Source: Sporomusaceae bacterium
Lineage (GTDB): Bacteria > Bacillota_C > Negativicutes > Sporomusales_B > UBA7701
Reading direction: 5' to 3'
Assembly (NCBI GenBank): GCA_022839045.1
Contig: JALHDI010000022.1
Coordinates: 1 to 64,000, forward strand
Length of the DNA stretch: 64,000 bases
Within the stretch, counting starts at the first letter, position 1. Each line of letters opens with the position of its first letter. This document shows positions 24,940 to 33,387 of this stretch, in pieces. The notes under the pieces are model-generated. The model searched no databases and was not told where the DNA came from. It saw nothing but the letters and a program-made list of their open reading frames with translations. Made by a program: the position numbers and the translations under genes.

Positions 24940-27900
24940 CGGTCTCACCTCCCCCGGGGCGTCCGTCCTCGGGCCGGTAGCGGCATATGGCGCGGGCTAC
25001 GCAGTATGAGGGACATTCGGCCGCCGGCCGTACCGGGAACTCCCCTTTGCGGATGCCGGCGCAGTATTCGCCGGCCAGGCGGCGTATGTCCGCCTGCAGG
25101 GCCTCCCAGTCGGCGGCGGCGAGGTTGCCGGCCTCCTTGGCGGCGCGGTGACCGATATCGCCGGCGAGCTCGGCCCGCCACATGCCGCCTTCCTTCCGGG
25201 CGTTCTCGACCGAATAGTAACCTCCGCCGGCCACTTCGCCGCCTTGCGGGCAAAGGAACCGCTCGGCCGCCATTATGTAGAGGGCCGCCTGCAGGTCGGT
25301 GCCGGCCGCCAGGTCGCGGAAGCGGGGCGCGTGCTTGCGTTTGTAGTCCATGACCGCCAGTTTGCCGCCGACGGTGTCGATGCGGTCGATTTTGCCGATG
25401 ATCCGCAGCAGCCGTTCTCCGGCGGCGATCTCCAGCGGCTCGGGCACGGAGGCGGCGTCCATCCCTTCGGCGAGCGGCAGGCCGAATCCCCATTCCAGGT
25501 AGGCGGGGGTGAAGGCGAGGCCACCGCCGTTCTGTTCGGCGATTTCAAAGTCCAGCCAGCGGCCAAGCGTCGCCTCGAGACGGCGCCGCCGATAGTCCCA
25601 CGCTTTGGTGCCGAAGGTTTTGTCCTCCGCGGCGAGGCGGCGGCATACGCCGTCGAGGACGGCGGTCAGTTCGGCGCGGTAATCCCCGGCTTTGGAAGGG
25701 TCGAGAGTTTCGCCGCGGTGGCGGCGCAGGAAGGTGGCCAACACCTCGTGATAGATGTTGCCGATAACGTCGTAGCCGGCCTCTTCTTCCTTTTCTTCCC
25801 ACTCCTTGAGCTTCAGGCTGCGGGTGGCGAAGTAGCGGAACGGGCATTGGGCGTAGTCTTCGAGGGCGGTGATGCTGAACACGGGCGGCCCGTGCTCTTC
25901 GCCGTCCGTACCCACCAGCCCGTCGTAAGGCCCGTGGCCGCGGCCACGGTCTTTTTCGGCCGCCACCCGCCGGGCGAAATCGCCGTCGGTGAGGTTTGCG
26001 AGGACATAAGCGGCGGCGGCGCAAGCCTCGGGATCGGTGTTGTCCCGGGTGTCGATGAGGGCCTTGCCGGTTAGCTCGCGGGCCGAGAAAACCTCGTCGT
26101 AGGCGGCGGGAAAAAATTCGCCGGCGCTGTACTTGTCGGTGGTTACGGCGCCGGACGCGAAGAGGCGCGCCACCTCGGCGATATAGGGGGAAGGCAGCGT
26201 CTCGGCGTCCTCGCGGCCGCTGAGGGTCAGCGTTTCTCCGGCCAGGGCGACGGCTACGGCGAAGAATAATTTTTCTTCCTTGATTTTGTCAGTTAAGGTG
26301 GCCAGATACAGGCCGCCATCTTTTTTCAGGCAATCGCGTTCGCGGTCGTCATAGAGCCAGTTCTCCCGTTCCCGCAGGGGGAACTCACCGTCGGTCAGGC
26401 CGAGGATGAAAACGGCCCGGAAGGTGACGCCCCGCACCCCAGCCGGGCTGACCACCTGCACCGCCTGTTCGTTGTGGCCTTCCAGCCTGATCGTCTGCCC
26501 GGCCAGCGCCTGGCGGAAGAAGCGTAGGAAGTCGGCGGTCGTCAGCGGCCTGTCCTCATGTCCGGCAAGGGTGAACCCTTCCGCCATCGCGTCGAGCGTT
26601 TCGCCGCATTTTTGCCAGGCCAGCAGCCCGGCCTGAAGGGCGGGCAGGGGCAGGCGGCCTTCCCGGTAGGCTTGCCCGAGAGTGGCGGGAATGCCAAGAA
26701 CATCGAGGACGGTCTTCAGCGCGGCCGCGAACGCGGCGCACGTCCCCTGCCGGGGCAGAGTCGTCACCAGGCGGCCGAGCTTATCGAAACCGCGCCGGGA
26801 AATGGCAAGGTTTTCCGGGGAATTTTCGCCTCTGAAGACGCCGAACCAGTCCCGCCAGGAGCGGATGATGCGCCCCAGCGCGGCCTGCTCGACGGCGTCG
26901 GCGTCGAGGCCGAGGGCGTCGGCGACCAGCGGCGACTTGATCAGGTTGAGGACGGTGGGGCGCGAACCGCCGTCGGTTTTGGCGGCGAGGGCGTTTATCA
27001 GCAGGCGGGCCGGCGGCTGATCGGCCAGCCGTGCCTCGCGGGCCAGGCTGACCGGCAGGCCGAACTCGCCGCATATGTCGCGGAAATCGGCCCACGCCCC
27101 GGTGTCGCGCACCACGACGGCGATTTCCACCGGACGGCAGGTACCGGACAGGAGCAGTTTTTTGATGCGGGCGGCGGCCACCGCCATCTCCTTGGCCCGG
27201 GTGGGGCTGCTGACGACGGCGATGCCGGGCGCTACGGCGTGGATTTCCGGTTTGGCGGCGAGCAGGCTGCGGCGGATGTGGGCGAGACCGGCGGACGTCT
27301 GTCGGCGGGCGGCGACGAAGACCGGCGTGAACCCCATGCCGACCAGGTCGGTGTAGGTCTGTTCGGCGGCGGCGTACACTTCCGGGCGGTTGGGCTCGTA
27401 AACGATGCCGATGTCGATCGCCGCCACCCGCTTGAGCTCTTTGACGAGGGCGAGCTGCAGCGGCGTGAGGATGTAAAATTCGCTTATATAGATCTTTTTG
27501 TACGGCAGGGCCAGCCCTTCGCCCAGGGCCTCTATCGCCAGAAAATACTGTTCTTCCAGGTCGGCCAGTTCGTGCGCCGCCAACACCTCCTGGTACGCCG
27601 CGTAGATGGCGTGGACCTCGGTGTCCTTGGCCTGGCTGCCGCTGGCGCCCACGGGAAATTCCTCGGGCGGAGCGGCCGTACGCTTGATTTCGGCCAGGAG
27701 GCTGGTGACCGTGCTGATATAGCCCGGGAAGGAGGAGATGGCGCTGAAGTAGGGCAGAGACTGCTTTTTGTCAAGGCGGTCGAGAACGTCGGCCACAACC
27801 AGCTCCTGGGTCATCCGGTCCATCAGCCGGTGGGGATTGCCGGCGAGGGCGACGATTTCGCCGACAAGGTCGTCGAAGGCCAGCAGGCCGGGCTGCTCGT

Positions 27901-28072
27901 AGCCTGCCGGGCCGAGAGCCCGCAGATCGCGGCGGACGGCGCCGAGCAGATGGGCGCTGGGCAGGAGAAAAGCCTGCTCGCGGCCGTATCCCTGTCTTAC
28001 GGATTCGGCCAGTCCGGCGGTGAATTCGTCCCGCATCGTTTCGCCCAGCGGCGTGCAATAGAGAGTGTGCAT
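24932..28072 (-). CDS. addB: ATP-dependent nuclease subunit B (AddB)
   Basis: AddB is the partner of AddA, carrying the second nuclease domain and a structural 4Fe-4S cluster. The start is ATG 28072 (MHTLYCTPLGETMRDEFTAG), with GGGAGGTCC upstream; 1046 residues. The nuclease site is IIGKIDRIDTVGGKLAVMDYKRKH. Cluster cysteines are in EDYAQCPFRYFA and, near the C-terminus, ECPSYCVARAICRY, giving four in total. The N-terminal Walker A (GxxGxGKT) found in B. subtilis AddB is absent, as in RexB-type proteins. It overlaps addA by 8 nt. Confidence 0.9.
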   Translation of the reverse strand: MHTLYCTPLGETMRDEFTAGLAESVRQGYGREQAFLLPSAHLLGAVRRDLRALGPAGYEQPGLLAFDDLVGEIVALAGNPHRLMDRMTQELVVADVLDRLDKKQSLPYFSAISSFPGYISTVTSLLAEIKRTAAPPEEFPVGASGSQAKDTEVHAIYAAYQEVLAAHELADLEEQYFLAIEALGEGLALPYKKIYISEFYILTPLQLALVKELKRVAAIDIGIVYEPNRPEVYAAAEQTYTDLVGMGFTPVFVAARRQTSAGLAHIRRSLLAAKPEIHAVAPGIAVVSSPTRAKEMAVAAARIKKLLLSGTCRPVEIAVVVRDTGAWADFRDICGEFGLPVSLAREARLADQPPARLLINALAAKTDGGSRPTVLNLIKSPLVADALGLDADAVEQAALGRIIRSWRDWFGVFRGENSPENLAISRRGFDKLGRLVTTLPRQGTCAAFAAALKTVLDVLGIPATLGQAYREGRLPLPALQAGLLAWQKCGETLDAMAEGFTLAGHEDRPLTTADFLRFFRQALAGQTIRLEGHNEQAVQVVSPAGVRGVTFRAVFILGLTDGEFPLRERENWLYDDRERDCLKKDGGLYLATLTDKIKEEKLFFAVAVALAGETLTLSGREDAETLPSPYIAEVARLFASGAVTTDKYSAGEFFPAAYDEVFSARELTGKALIDTRDNTDPEACAAAAYVLANLTDGDFARRVAAEKDRGRGHGPYDGLVGTDGEEHGPPVFSITALEDYAQCPFRYFATRSLKLKEWEEKEEEAGYDVIGNIYHEVLATFLRRHRGETLDPSKAGDYRAELTAVLDGVCRRLAAEDKTFGTKAWDYRRRRLEATLGRWLDFEIAEQNGGGLAFTPAYLEWGFGLPLAEGMDAASVPEPLEIAAGERLLRIIGKIDRIDTVGGKLAVMDYKRKHAPRFRDLAAGTDLQAALYIMAAERFLCPQGGEVAGGGYYSVENARKEGGMWRAELAGDIGHRAAKEAGNLAAADWEALQADIRRLAGEYCAGIRKGEFPVRPAAECPSYCVARAICRYRPEDGRPGGGETDG

Positions 28073-28265
28073 GGCGGACCTCCCGTAACGGATGGGTATA
28101 TATTGGCGTTGAGGGAAGCATTGTCCTGCTAAAACAAAAATGCGCCGGTCCGGCGGGGTTGTTATTTTTTGCACAAATTCCCTCGGGTAGAGCAGGAAAA
28201 ATGTCGAAAAAAGTTTAATTCACTATACAACTTGTCAATCAATAAACCGGAGGGCTAATCGTTCT

Positions 28266-28931
28266 ATGCTTAAGGCGATTATTGTCGGCGGCGGCAACGG
28301 CGGTCAGGCGATGCTCAGGCTTTTCAGATCGGTCTGTGAACTAAGTATTATCGGCGTGGTGGATATCAAAGTCGATGCCCCGGCCGTTGTCGAAGCGAGG
28401 GAGGCGGGTATCCCGACCTTCACCAGCCTTACCGACGCTTTAAAGCTGGCCGATTTGGATTTCGTCTTTGACGTTACCGGCAACCAGAAAGTCGCGGAGA
28501 TAATCGCCGCCAACAAACCTCCCCATGTCCACCTGGCCGATTCCAACGTCTGCAATATCATGTATTTACTTGCCCAGCACCAGGCGGAGCAGGCCGAGAA
28601 ACTGCGCGGCCAGATCGAAAACCTCGCCGATTCCGTAGCCGACGCCAAGCAGAGCATCCAGAGCACCGGCGAAGTAATCGACTTTATAAAGCGGGTGGCG
28701 GCCCAGACCAACCTGCTGGGCTTAAACGCCGCCATCGAGGCGGCCAGGGCCAACGAACACGGCCGCGGCTTCGCGGTGGTGGCCAACGAGGTGCGCAAGC
28801 TGGCCGACGACAGTGTTAAGGCGACCGAGAAAATAGGCCAGATTCTCGGCAAGATCGGCCACGCGATGCAAACGATCATCGACGGCATCGAGAAAACGAT
28901 GGCCCTGGCCAAAGGGTCTTACAAAGGCTGA
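28266..28931 (+). CDS. NAD(P)-binding Rossmann domain fused to MCP signalling domain
   Basis: A 221-residue soluble protein with two parts. Residues 1 to about 105 form a Rossmann fold ([64 protein letters not shown]) resembling dehydrogenase or YqeB-like nucleotide-binding domains. Residues from about 110 form a coiled-coil MCP module with the tip [20 protein letters not shown] and [17 protein letters not shown]. The signalling region is short, with only a brief return helix. There is no membrane segment. It probably senses a dinucleotide, redox state or small ligand and signals to the chemotaxis kinase. It starts at ATG 28266 after CCGGAGGGC. Confidence 0.82.
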   Translation: MLKAIIVGGGNGGQAMLRLFRSVCELSIIGVVDIKVDAPAVVEAREAGIPTFTSLTDALKLADLDFVFDVTGNQKVAEIIAANKPPHVHLADSNVCNIMYLLAQHQAEQAEKLRGQIENLADSVADAKQSIQSTGEVIDFIKRVAAQTNLLGLNAAIEAARANEHGRGFAVVANEVRKLADDSVKATEKIGQILGKIGHAMQTIIDGIEKTMALAKGSYKG

Positions 28932-28936
28932 GCGAC

Positions 28937-28968
28937 AAAAAGCACGGAGCGGCGGCTCCGTGCTTTTT
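28937..28968. terminator. Bidirectional terminator
   Basis: Arms AAAAAGCACGGAGC and GCTCCGTGCTTTTT around a GGCG loop, shared by convergent genes. Confidence 0.9.
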
Positions 28969-28972
28969 CTTG

Positions 28973-29425
28973 TCACAGTTCCTTGATCATGGCGATTTCG
29001 TCGCAGTTGGGGAACTTGGGGCAGTTGATGCATTCTTTCCAGACCTTGTGGGGGAGTTTGTCTTTGTTGGCCTCGGCGAAACCTTGTTTAGCGAAGAACT
29101 CCGGTTGATAAGTGAGGGCGAACAGTGTTTTGACGCCGAGTTCTTTGGCTTCTTCCGTCAGCTTGGCTACCAGGATGCGGCCGATGCCTTTTCTGACCGC
29201 TTCCGGCGCGACCGCCAGGGCACGCACCTCGGCGAGCTCGTCCCAGACCAGATGGAGCGCGCCGACGCCGACGATCCGTCCGTCCTCCTCGGCGACAATC
29301 ATATCCCGCAGCGTCTCGTAGAGGACGTTGCGGGACCGGGCCAGCATGAGGCCCTTCTCGGCGTAGTCGTTGACCAGTTTATGAACACCCTCGACATCTC
29401 TGAAGGTAGGCTTGCGAAAAATCAT
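28973..29425 (-). CDS. GNAT N-acetyltransferase (ArgA-like)
   Basis: A 150-residue GNAT acetyltransferase resembling the short stand-alone N-acetylglutamate synthase group. It reads MIFRKPTFRDVEGVHKLVND, then IVGVGALHLVWDELAEVRALAVAP, with the acetyl-CoA loop VRKGIGRILVAKLTEEA. The tail KVWKECINCPKFPNCDEIAMIKEL contains three cysteines and is typical of this ArgA-like subgroup. If it acts as N-acetylglutamate synthase it would feed arginine synthesis. No arg genes are nearby. Confidence 0.8.
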   Translation of the reverse strand: MIFRKPTFRDVEGVHKLVNDYAEKGLMLARSRNVLYETLRDMIVAEEDGRIVGVGALHLVWDELAEVRALAVAPEAVRKGIGRILVAKLTEEAKELGVKTLFALTYQPEFFAKQGFAEANKDKLPHKVWKECINCPKFPNCDEIAMIKEL

Positions 29426-29590
29426 AATGATTTCATCTCCCCTCTTTCGTATAATTATACTAACGCCCTAATAATTATTCAACTTCTTTTTTGTTGCGGC
29501 TTTTTACTTATGGAGTTATAACTATTTTTTGTATCCGGCGGCCCTGTTTTACATATTACCAAATAGAATCATTGTCGGTATTATGTTAAA
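29426..29590. other. AT-rich divergent intergenic region
   Basis: AT-rich spacer between the divergent acetyltransferase and soluble MCP genes. It must hold both promoters; none is clear enough to mark. Confidence 0.4.
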
Positions 29591-29621
29591 ATTTAGACAA
29601 AGTATTTGATTATGTCTAAAT
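29591..29621 (+). promoter_or_regulatory. Inverted repeat, candidate operator
   Basis: Perfect 9-bp arms ATTTAGACA and TGTCTAAAT separated by 13 nt, ending 22 nt before the start codon and overlapping the expected promoter/leader. Probably a repressor site. No matching regulator is identified. Confidence 0.6.
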
Positions 29622-29643
29622 AGCGAAAGAAGGTGTTGTTTTT

Positions 29644-30828
29644 TTGGACGCTCAAATCCGTTTGGCTACCGTCGGTAGTTCGCAGATTGTCGCCGATGAA
29701 CTACTCGACGCCGCCCACCACCTGCTTGGGACCGAGGTTGGCGGCCGAGCCTACGCAATCGGAGACGTAAGCGACCACAGCATCGCGGATCTTTTCATCT
29801 GCCTGCCCACCCGGGTGGAAGAAGCGGCCAAGAAAATTCCCCGTGACAAGATCGTCTCCCTTGAGCTCGTCCCCGACGCCTTTTTTTATGTTAAGGTGGC
29901 GATGCTGCCTCCCGGAAGCCAGATTTTCGTCTTTAACAACAATACCGCTCAGGCGGAAAGGATTGCGAAGTACTGCCGGGAACACGGCGTTACCCACATA
30001 AATTACGATTATCTGCCGTACAGCGAACTGCCGCAGGAGGAGATCGGCGCCAAACTGGAGACGGCGCGCTATGTCATCGGCGCGGAGCGTATCGTCGGCG
30101 CCGGCGGCGTTCTGCCGACGAAATACGGCGCCTATCTTAGACCCGACGCGACCGTCATCGGCGCCACCCGCATCGCCACCACGGACTCGGTCTGCGCGCT
30201 GATGCGCTGGATAACCCTTTATAACCACAAGCGCGTGGCGAACGAGGTCGCCGCCCTGACCGGCCATCTCAACAGCCAGTTGCAGGAATTTGACGCCGCG
30301 GCTTCCGAGGTGTCGCGCTCGATCACCGCCAATTCGGCCACGATCAACGATGTGGACGCCCGGATGAACCTAGAACTGGCCCGGGTCGACGAGACCAGCC
30401 GCCAGTCCGAGGCGCTGGTGGCCGCCACCCGCAATATTGGCGGCATCGCCGAGACGATCAAGAATGTCGCCGATCAGACCAACTTGCTGGCGCTCAACGC
30501 CGCGATCGAGGCGGCGAGGGTCGGCGAACACGGCCGCGGCTTCGCGGTCGTCGCCCAGGAAGTGCGCAAACTGGCCGAGGAAACCCGTGGCTCGACCGAT
30601 ACGATCCGTCAGTCGGTCAGCGAGGTACAGTCGATGGTCGGCAAGATTACGCCTACGCTTGGCACCCTGTCGGCGGAGATGAGCGCCAATCAGCGGCAGA
30701 TCGCCAAGATCGCCGCGACTGCCGCCGAGGAAAGCCGCGCGGTCACCGACATTGCCAAGGCTTTGTCAGGCATCCGCGAAATCAGCGACAAGCTGCAAGC
30801 CTCGGTGCTTAAGCTGACGGAATGCTGA
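29644..30828 (+). CDS. Cytosolic MCP-type transducer with PrpR-like N-terminal sensor
   Basis: A 394-residue protein without transmembrane segments. It starts at TTG 29644 with AAGAAGGTG upstream. Residues 1 to about 190 form an alpha/beta sensor ([70 protein letters not shown]). It resembles the periplasmic-binding-like/PrpR_N type input domains of sigma-54 regulators. The remainder is an MCP coiled coil with [20 protein letters not shown] and [16 protein letters not shown]. The ligand is unknown. The inverted repeat in its leader suggests dedicated control. Confidence 0.82.
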   Translation: MDAQIRLATVGSSQIVADELLDAAHHLLGTEVGGRAYAIGDVSDHSIADLFICLPTRVEEAAKKIPRDKIVSLELVPDAFFYVKVAMLPPGSQIFVFNNNTAQAERIAKYCREHGVTHINYDYLPYSELPQEEIGAKLETARYVIGAERIVGAGGVLPTKYGAYLRPDATVIGATRIATTDSVCALMRWITLYNHKRVANEVAALTGHLNSQLQEFDAAASEVSRSITANSATINDVDARMNLELARVDETSRQSEALVAATRNIGGIAETIKNVADQTNLLALNAAIEAARVGEHGRGFAVVAQEVRKLAEETRGSTDTIRQSVSEVQSMVGKITPTLGTLSAEMSANQRQIAKIAATAAEESRAVTDIAKALSGIREISDKLQASVLKLTEC

Positions 30829-30842
30829 ATAACTGAATTCAG

Positions 30843-30872
30843 AAGCCACCGCTGATAAGGCGGTGGCTTTTT
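30843..30872. terminator. Terminator between MCP gene and nth
   Basis: Arms AAGCCACCGC and GCGGTGGCTT, followed by TTT. Serves the convergent MCP (plus) and nth (minus) genes. Confidence 0.85.
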
Positions 30873-31512
30873 AGCTTTCTTGCTTGAAGGCGCTGGGGCA
30901 CAGTTCCTTCAGCGGACACTCCTCGCATCCTGGCCGGCGGGCTTTGCAGACTTTACGCCCGTGCCAGATGAGCCAGTGATGGGCGTCGCCCCAGTCGCGG
31001 CGCGGCACGACTTTCATCAGTCCCTCTTCTACCTGCTCGGGCGTCTTGCCCCTTGCCAGGCCCAGCCGGTTGGCGACCCGGAACACATGGGTGTCGACAG
31101 CGATGGCGGGCACGGCGAACAGTTGGCTGAGAAGGACGTTGGCGGTCTTGCGCCCCACCCCTGGGAGCCGCGTCAGGTCCTCGAAGCTGCCTGGGACCTC
31201 GCCGCCGTATTCTTGGAGTAGCATTGCGCAGGCGGCGATCAGGTTGCGCGCTTTGCCCCGGTAGAGCCCGCAGTCGCGGATGAGCTCCGCCAAGCCGTCC
31301 TCGCCGAGGGCGAGCATTTTGGCCGGTGTGTTGTAGGCGGGGAACAGGCGGGCGGTGATGATGTTGACCCGCGTGTCGGTGCACTGGGCGGAGAGGACGA
31401 CCGCGACGAGCAGTTCGAAGGGCGAACTGTATTCGAGGGCGGTGGTAGTGCCGCCGTATGTCGCCGCGAGGATGGCGAGGATGCGGTCGCGAGTCGTTTT
31501 GTTAGTGCGCAA
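30871..31512 (-). CDS. nth: Endonuclease III
   Basis: Nth is a bifunctional DNA glycosylase/AP lyase acting on oxidised pyrimidines. The protein has about 213 residues. I favour TTG 31512 (LRTNKTTRDRILAIL), with GGAGG 8 nt upstream; TTG 31518 is also possible. The family shows SPFELLVAVVLSAQCTD, the helix-hairpin-helix LTRLPGVGRKTANVLLSQL with the catalytic lysine, and the catalytic Asp in VDTHVFRVANRLGL. The 4Fe-4S cluster is C-X6-C-X2-C-X5-C (KVCKARRPGCEECPLKELC). It is the last gene of the long minus-strand block, directly after mocA. Confidence 0.95.
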   Translation of the reverse strand: MRTNKTTRDRILAILAATYGGTTTALEYSSPFELLVAVVLSAQCTDTRVNIITARLFPAYNTPAKMLALGEDGLAELIRDCGLYRGKARNLIAACAMLLQEYGGEVPGSFEDLTRLPGVGRKTANVLLSQLFAVPAIAVDTHVFRVANRLGLARGKTPEQVEEGLMKVVPRRDWGDAHHWLIWHGRKVCKARRPGCEECPLKELCPSAFKQES

Positions 31513-31514
31513 AG

Positions 31515-32126
31515 TCAATGGCCTCCAGGATGTATTGCGTCGTAAAGGCGTTTTATTTCTTCGTATTCGGCGGGGGTGTCGACATCGAAGAATACCGCCT
31601 CGTCGACGACCGCCACGGCGGTTACCTGCTCGGGGTGGGCGGCGATGATCGCCCTGGCGCCGGCGTCGCCGGCGAGGGTCATGAGCTGCTGCCGCCAACG
31701 GTCCAGGTCGAACAGTACCGGGTTGCCGCGCCGCCCACCAGCTACGGGAGCGACGATGGACCCGCCGCCTTTTTGGAAGGCCGATGCCAGCGAATCGAGC
31801 AACGCCGGGGTGACGAGTGGCTGGTCGGCGAGCAGGAAAATTACCGCCCGGACGCCGGGGCTTACGGCTCTCAGGCCGGCCTGCAGCGAGCCCGCCTGTC
31901 CCGACCGCCAGTCCGGGTTGGGAACCAGCCTGACCGGCAGTCCGGCGACGGCGGACGCGACGGCTTGCCGCCGCGAACCGGTGACCACTATCACTTCGTC
32001 GGCGACCGACCGGCAGGCGGCGGTGACGACGTGCCACACCAGCGGCCGGCTGGCCAAGGGCAGGAGCTGCTTGGGCCGACCCATCCGCCGGGCCGCGCCG
32101 GCGGCGAGGACGACGGCGGCGATCAC
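31515..32126 (-). CDS. mocA: Molybdenum cofactor cytidylyl/nucleotidyltransferase (MocA-like)
   Basis: A 203-residue nucleotidyltransferase that would attach CMP to Moco for xanthine-oxidase-family enzymes. It starts at GTG 32126 in a GTGA overlap with the upstream gene. The nucleotide-binding motif is VIAAVVLAAGAARRMGRPKQLLPL. Other motifs are VLFDLDRW-preceding GGRRGNPVLF, FLLADQPLVTP and FFDVDTPAEYEEI. The LAAGxxxRMGxPK and ADQP pattern favours MocA over MobA. Context with a molybdenum hydroxylase and YqeC supports maturation of that enzyme. Confidence 0.85.
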   Translation of the reverse strand: MIAAVVLAAGAARRMGRPKQLLPLASRPLVWHVVTAACRSVADEVIVVTGSRRQAVASAVAGLPVRLVPNPDWRSGQAGSLQAGLRAVSPGVRAVIFLLADQPLVTPALLDSLASAFQKGGGSIVAPVAGGRRGNPVLFDLDRWRQQLMTLAGDAGARAIIAAHPEQVTAVAVVDEAVFFDVDTPAEYEEIKRLYDAIHPGGH

Positions 32127-33148
32127 GCTTTGCCGAAGGGGCAGTGGGGGTGAGCGCATTCCCGGCAGGACAGGCACAGGCCGCCGTAGCCGAGGGCGGC
32201 GACGTCCTCCTTCCGTAGCCTCTCCCTGGCCAATACCCGCGGCAGGATGAGGTCGAACACGGTGGTTTTGGAGTACATCCCGCAGGCCGGCATACCCATA
32301 ACGGCGGCATCGCCCAGGTAGGCGAGCATAAACATGGCTCCGGGGAGGACCGGGCTGCCGTAGCTGACCACTTCGGCCCCGGTGGCGCGGATGGCGTCGG
32401 GGGTGACGTCGTCGGGGTCGACTGACATGCCGCCCGAGGCGACGATGACTTCGGCCCCCTGGTCCCGGTGGGCGAGGATGGCCCGCTTTATCAGCTTCGG
32501 GTCGTCTGGCTGGTAGGATACGCCGAGCAGGGTCGCGCCGTACTGGGCCGTTTTGGCCGCGAACACCGGGGCGAAACGGTCCGCGATGCGCCCGTGAAAC
32601 ACTTCGTTGCCGGTGATGACGGCGGCTATCTTCAGGTTGCGCATCGGCAGCACGGAAACGACGCGTCCGGCCGCGGCGATTCTCTCCACCGCTTCCACCG
32701 TGGCCGCCTCCACGACAAGCGGCACGACCTTGACGGAAGCCAGCAGATCGCCGGCTTTTACGGGGAGGTTGCTGTGGAGCGTGGAGAGGACGGCGTGTTC
32801 GACGCCGTTTATGGCTGTTACCAGTTCCCGGTCGACCTTGAGCAGGCCGGCGGCGGCGGCTTTGAGGTTGACCTTGCCTTCGGACGGCTCGGCCAGCGCG
32901 ATGCCCGGCCCGGCCACCGCCCGGGCGATGCGGGTGACGGCCTCGTTTTCGTGCACCTGGCCGGCGGTGAGCTCGATGAGGTAGATGTGTTCTTTGCCGA
33001 TGTTCTTCAGGTGAGGGATGTCCTCGGACCTTATGATGTGGCCTTTTTTGAAGGCCGGCCCTTTGTACTCACCAGGCACGATCTTGGTTATATCATGCCC
33101 CAGCACCATCCCGACCGCTTCTTCCACCCGCACTTTTTTGATGGCCAT
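32123..33148 (-). CDS. Molybdopterin-binding (MoeA/MogA-domain) protein with C-terminal cysteine cluster
   Basis: About 341 residues. The start is ATG 33148 (MAIKKVRVEEAVGMVLGHDI), with GGGGGTGG upstream. It opens with a MoeA-like HDITKIVPGEYKGPAFKKGH segment and carries the MoCF-binding domain IAAVITGNEVFHGRIAD, VIVASGGMSVDPDDVTPDAI, SPVLPGAMFMLAYLGDAAVMGMPACGMY. The C-terminus holds LCLSCRECAHPHCPFGKA, a four-cysteine (plus His) motif that could bind a metal or cluster. Such proteins accompany selenium-dependent or xanthine-oxidase-family molybdenum hydroxylases. The overlap with mocA supports a shared cofactor role. Confidence 0.8.
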   Translation of the reverse strand: MAIKKVRVEEAVGMVLGHDITKIVPGEYKGPAFKKGHIIRSEDIPHLKNIGKEHIYLIELTAGQVHENEAVTRIARAVAGPGIALAEPSEGKVNLKAAAAGLLKVDRELVTAINGVEHAVLSTLHSNLPVKAGDLLASVKVVPLVVEAATVEAVERIAAAGRVVSVLPMRNLKIAAVITGNEVFHGRIADRFAPVFAAKTAQYGATLLGVSYQPDDPKLIKRAILAHRDQGAEVIVASGGMSVDPDDVTPDAIRATGAEVVSYGSPVLPGAMFMLAYLGDAAVMGMPACGMYSKTTVFDLILPRVLARERLRKEDVAALGYGGLCLSCRECAHPHCPFGKA

Positions 33149-33185
33149 CGTCTCCACCCCCGTAATGAACTAGAATAAGCCTTCA

Positions 33186-33305
33186 GACCGTTCAGAAACC
33201 CCCAGATGCAAGGCGGCTCCGAGGACGCGACGCGACGCGTATACGCCGGTACGGCTAGCAAGCGCCCGCAGGAACAACGAGGCAGATGGGGGTTTATCAA
33301 CGGTC
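33186..33305. repeat. 120-nt palindromic dispersed repeat, copy 3
   Basis: Arms GACCGTTCAGAAACCCCCAG and the complement of TGGGGGTTTATCAACGGTC pair nearly fully. The core (CCGAGGACGC, ACGCGTATACG, GCTAGCAAGCGCCCGCAGGA) matches copy 2 closely. It is intergenic, between the molybdopterin-binding gene and the PFL-family gene. Confidence 0.85.
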
Positions 33306-33387
33306 GGAAAGGCCATTTTCGACAGAAAACGGCCTCAACTTGTCCATATTTAAATTATAGGCTACCCTTTCGGGAAAGTAAAGGCGG

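Noticed and set aside
21646..25353. A 1235-codon open frame on the plus strand
   Set aside because: It is antisense to addA and the end of addB and shows no family motif. Long antisense frames are expected in GC-rich coding DNA, and the minus-strand genes have clear motifs.
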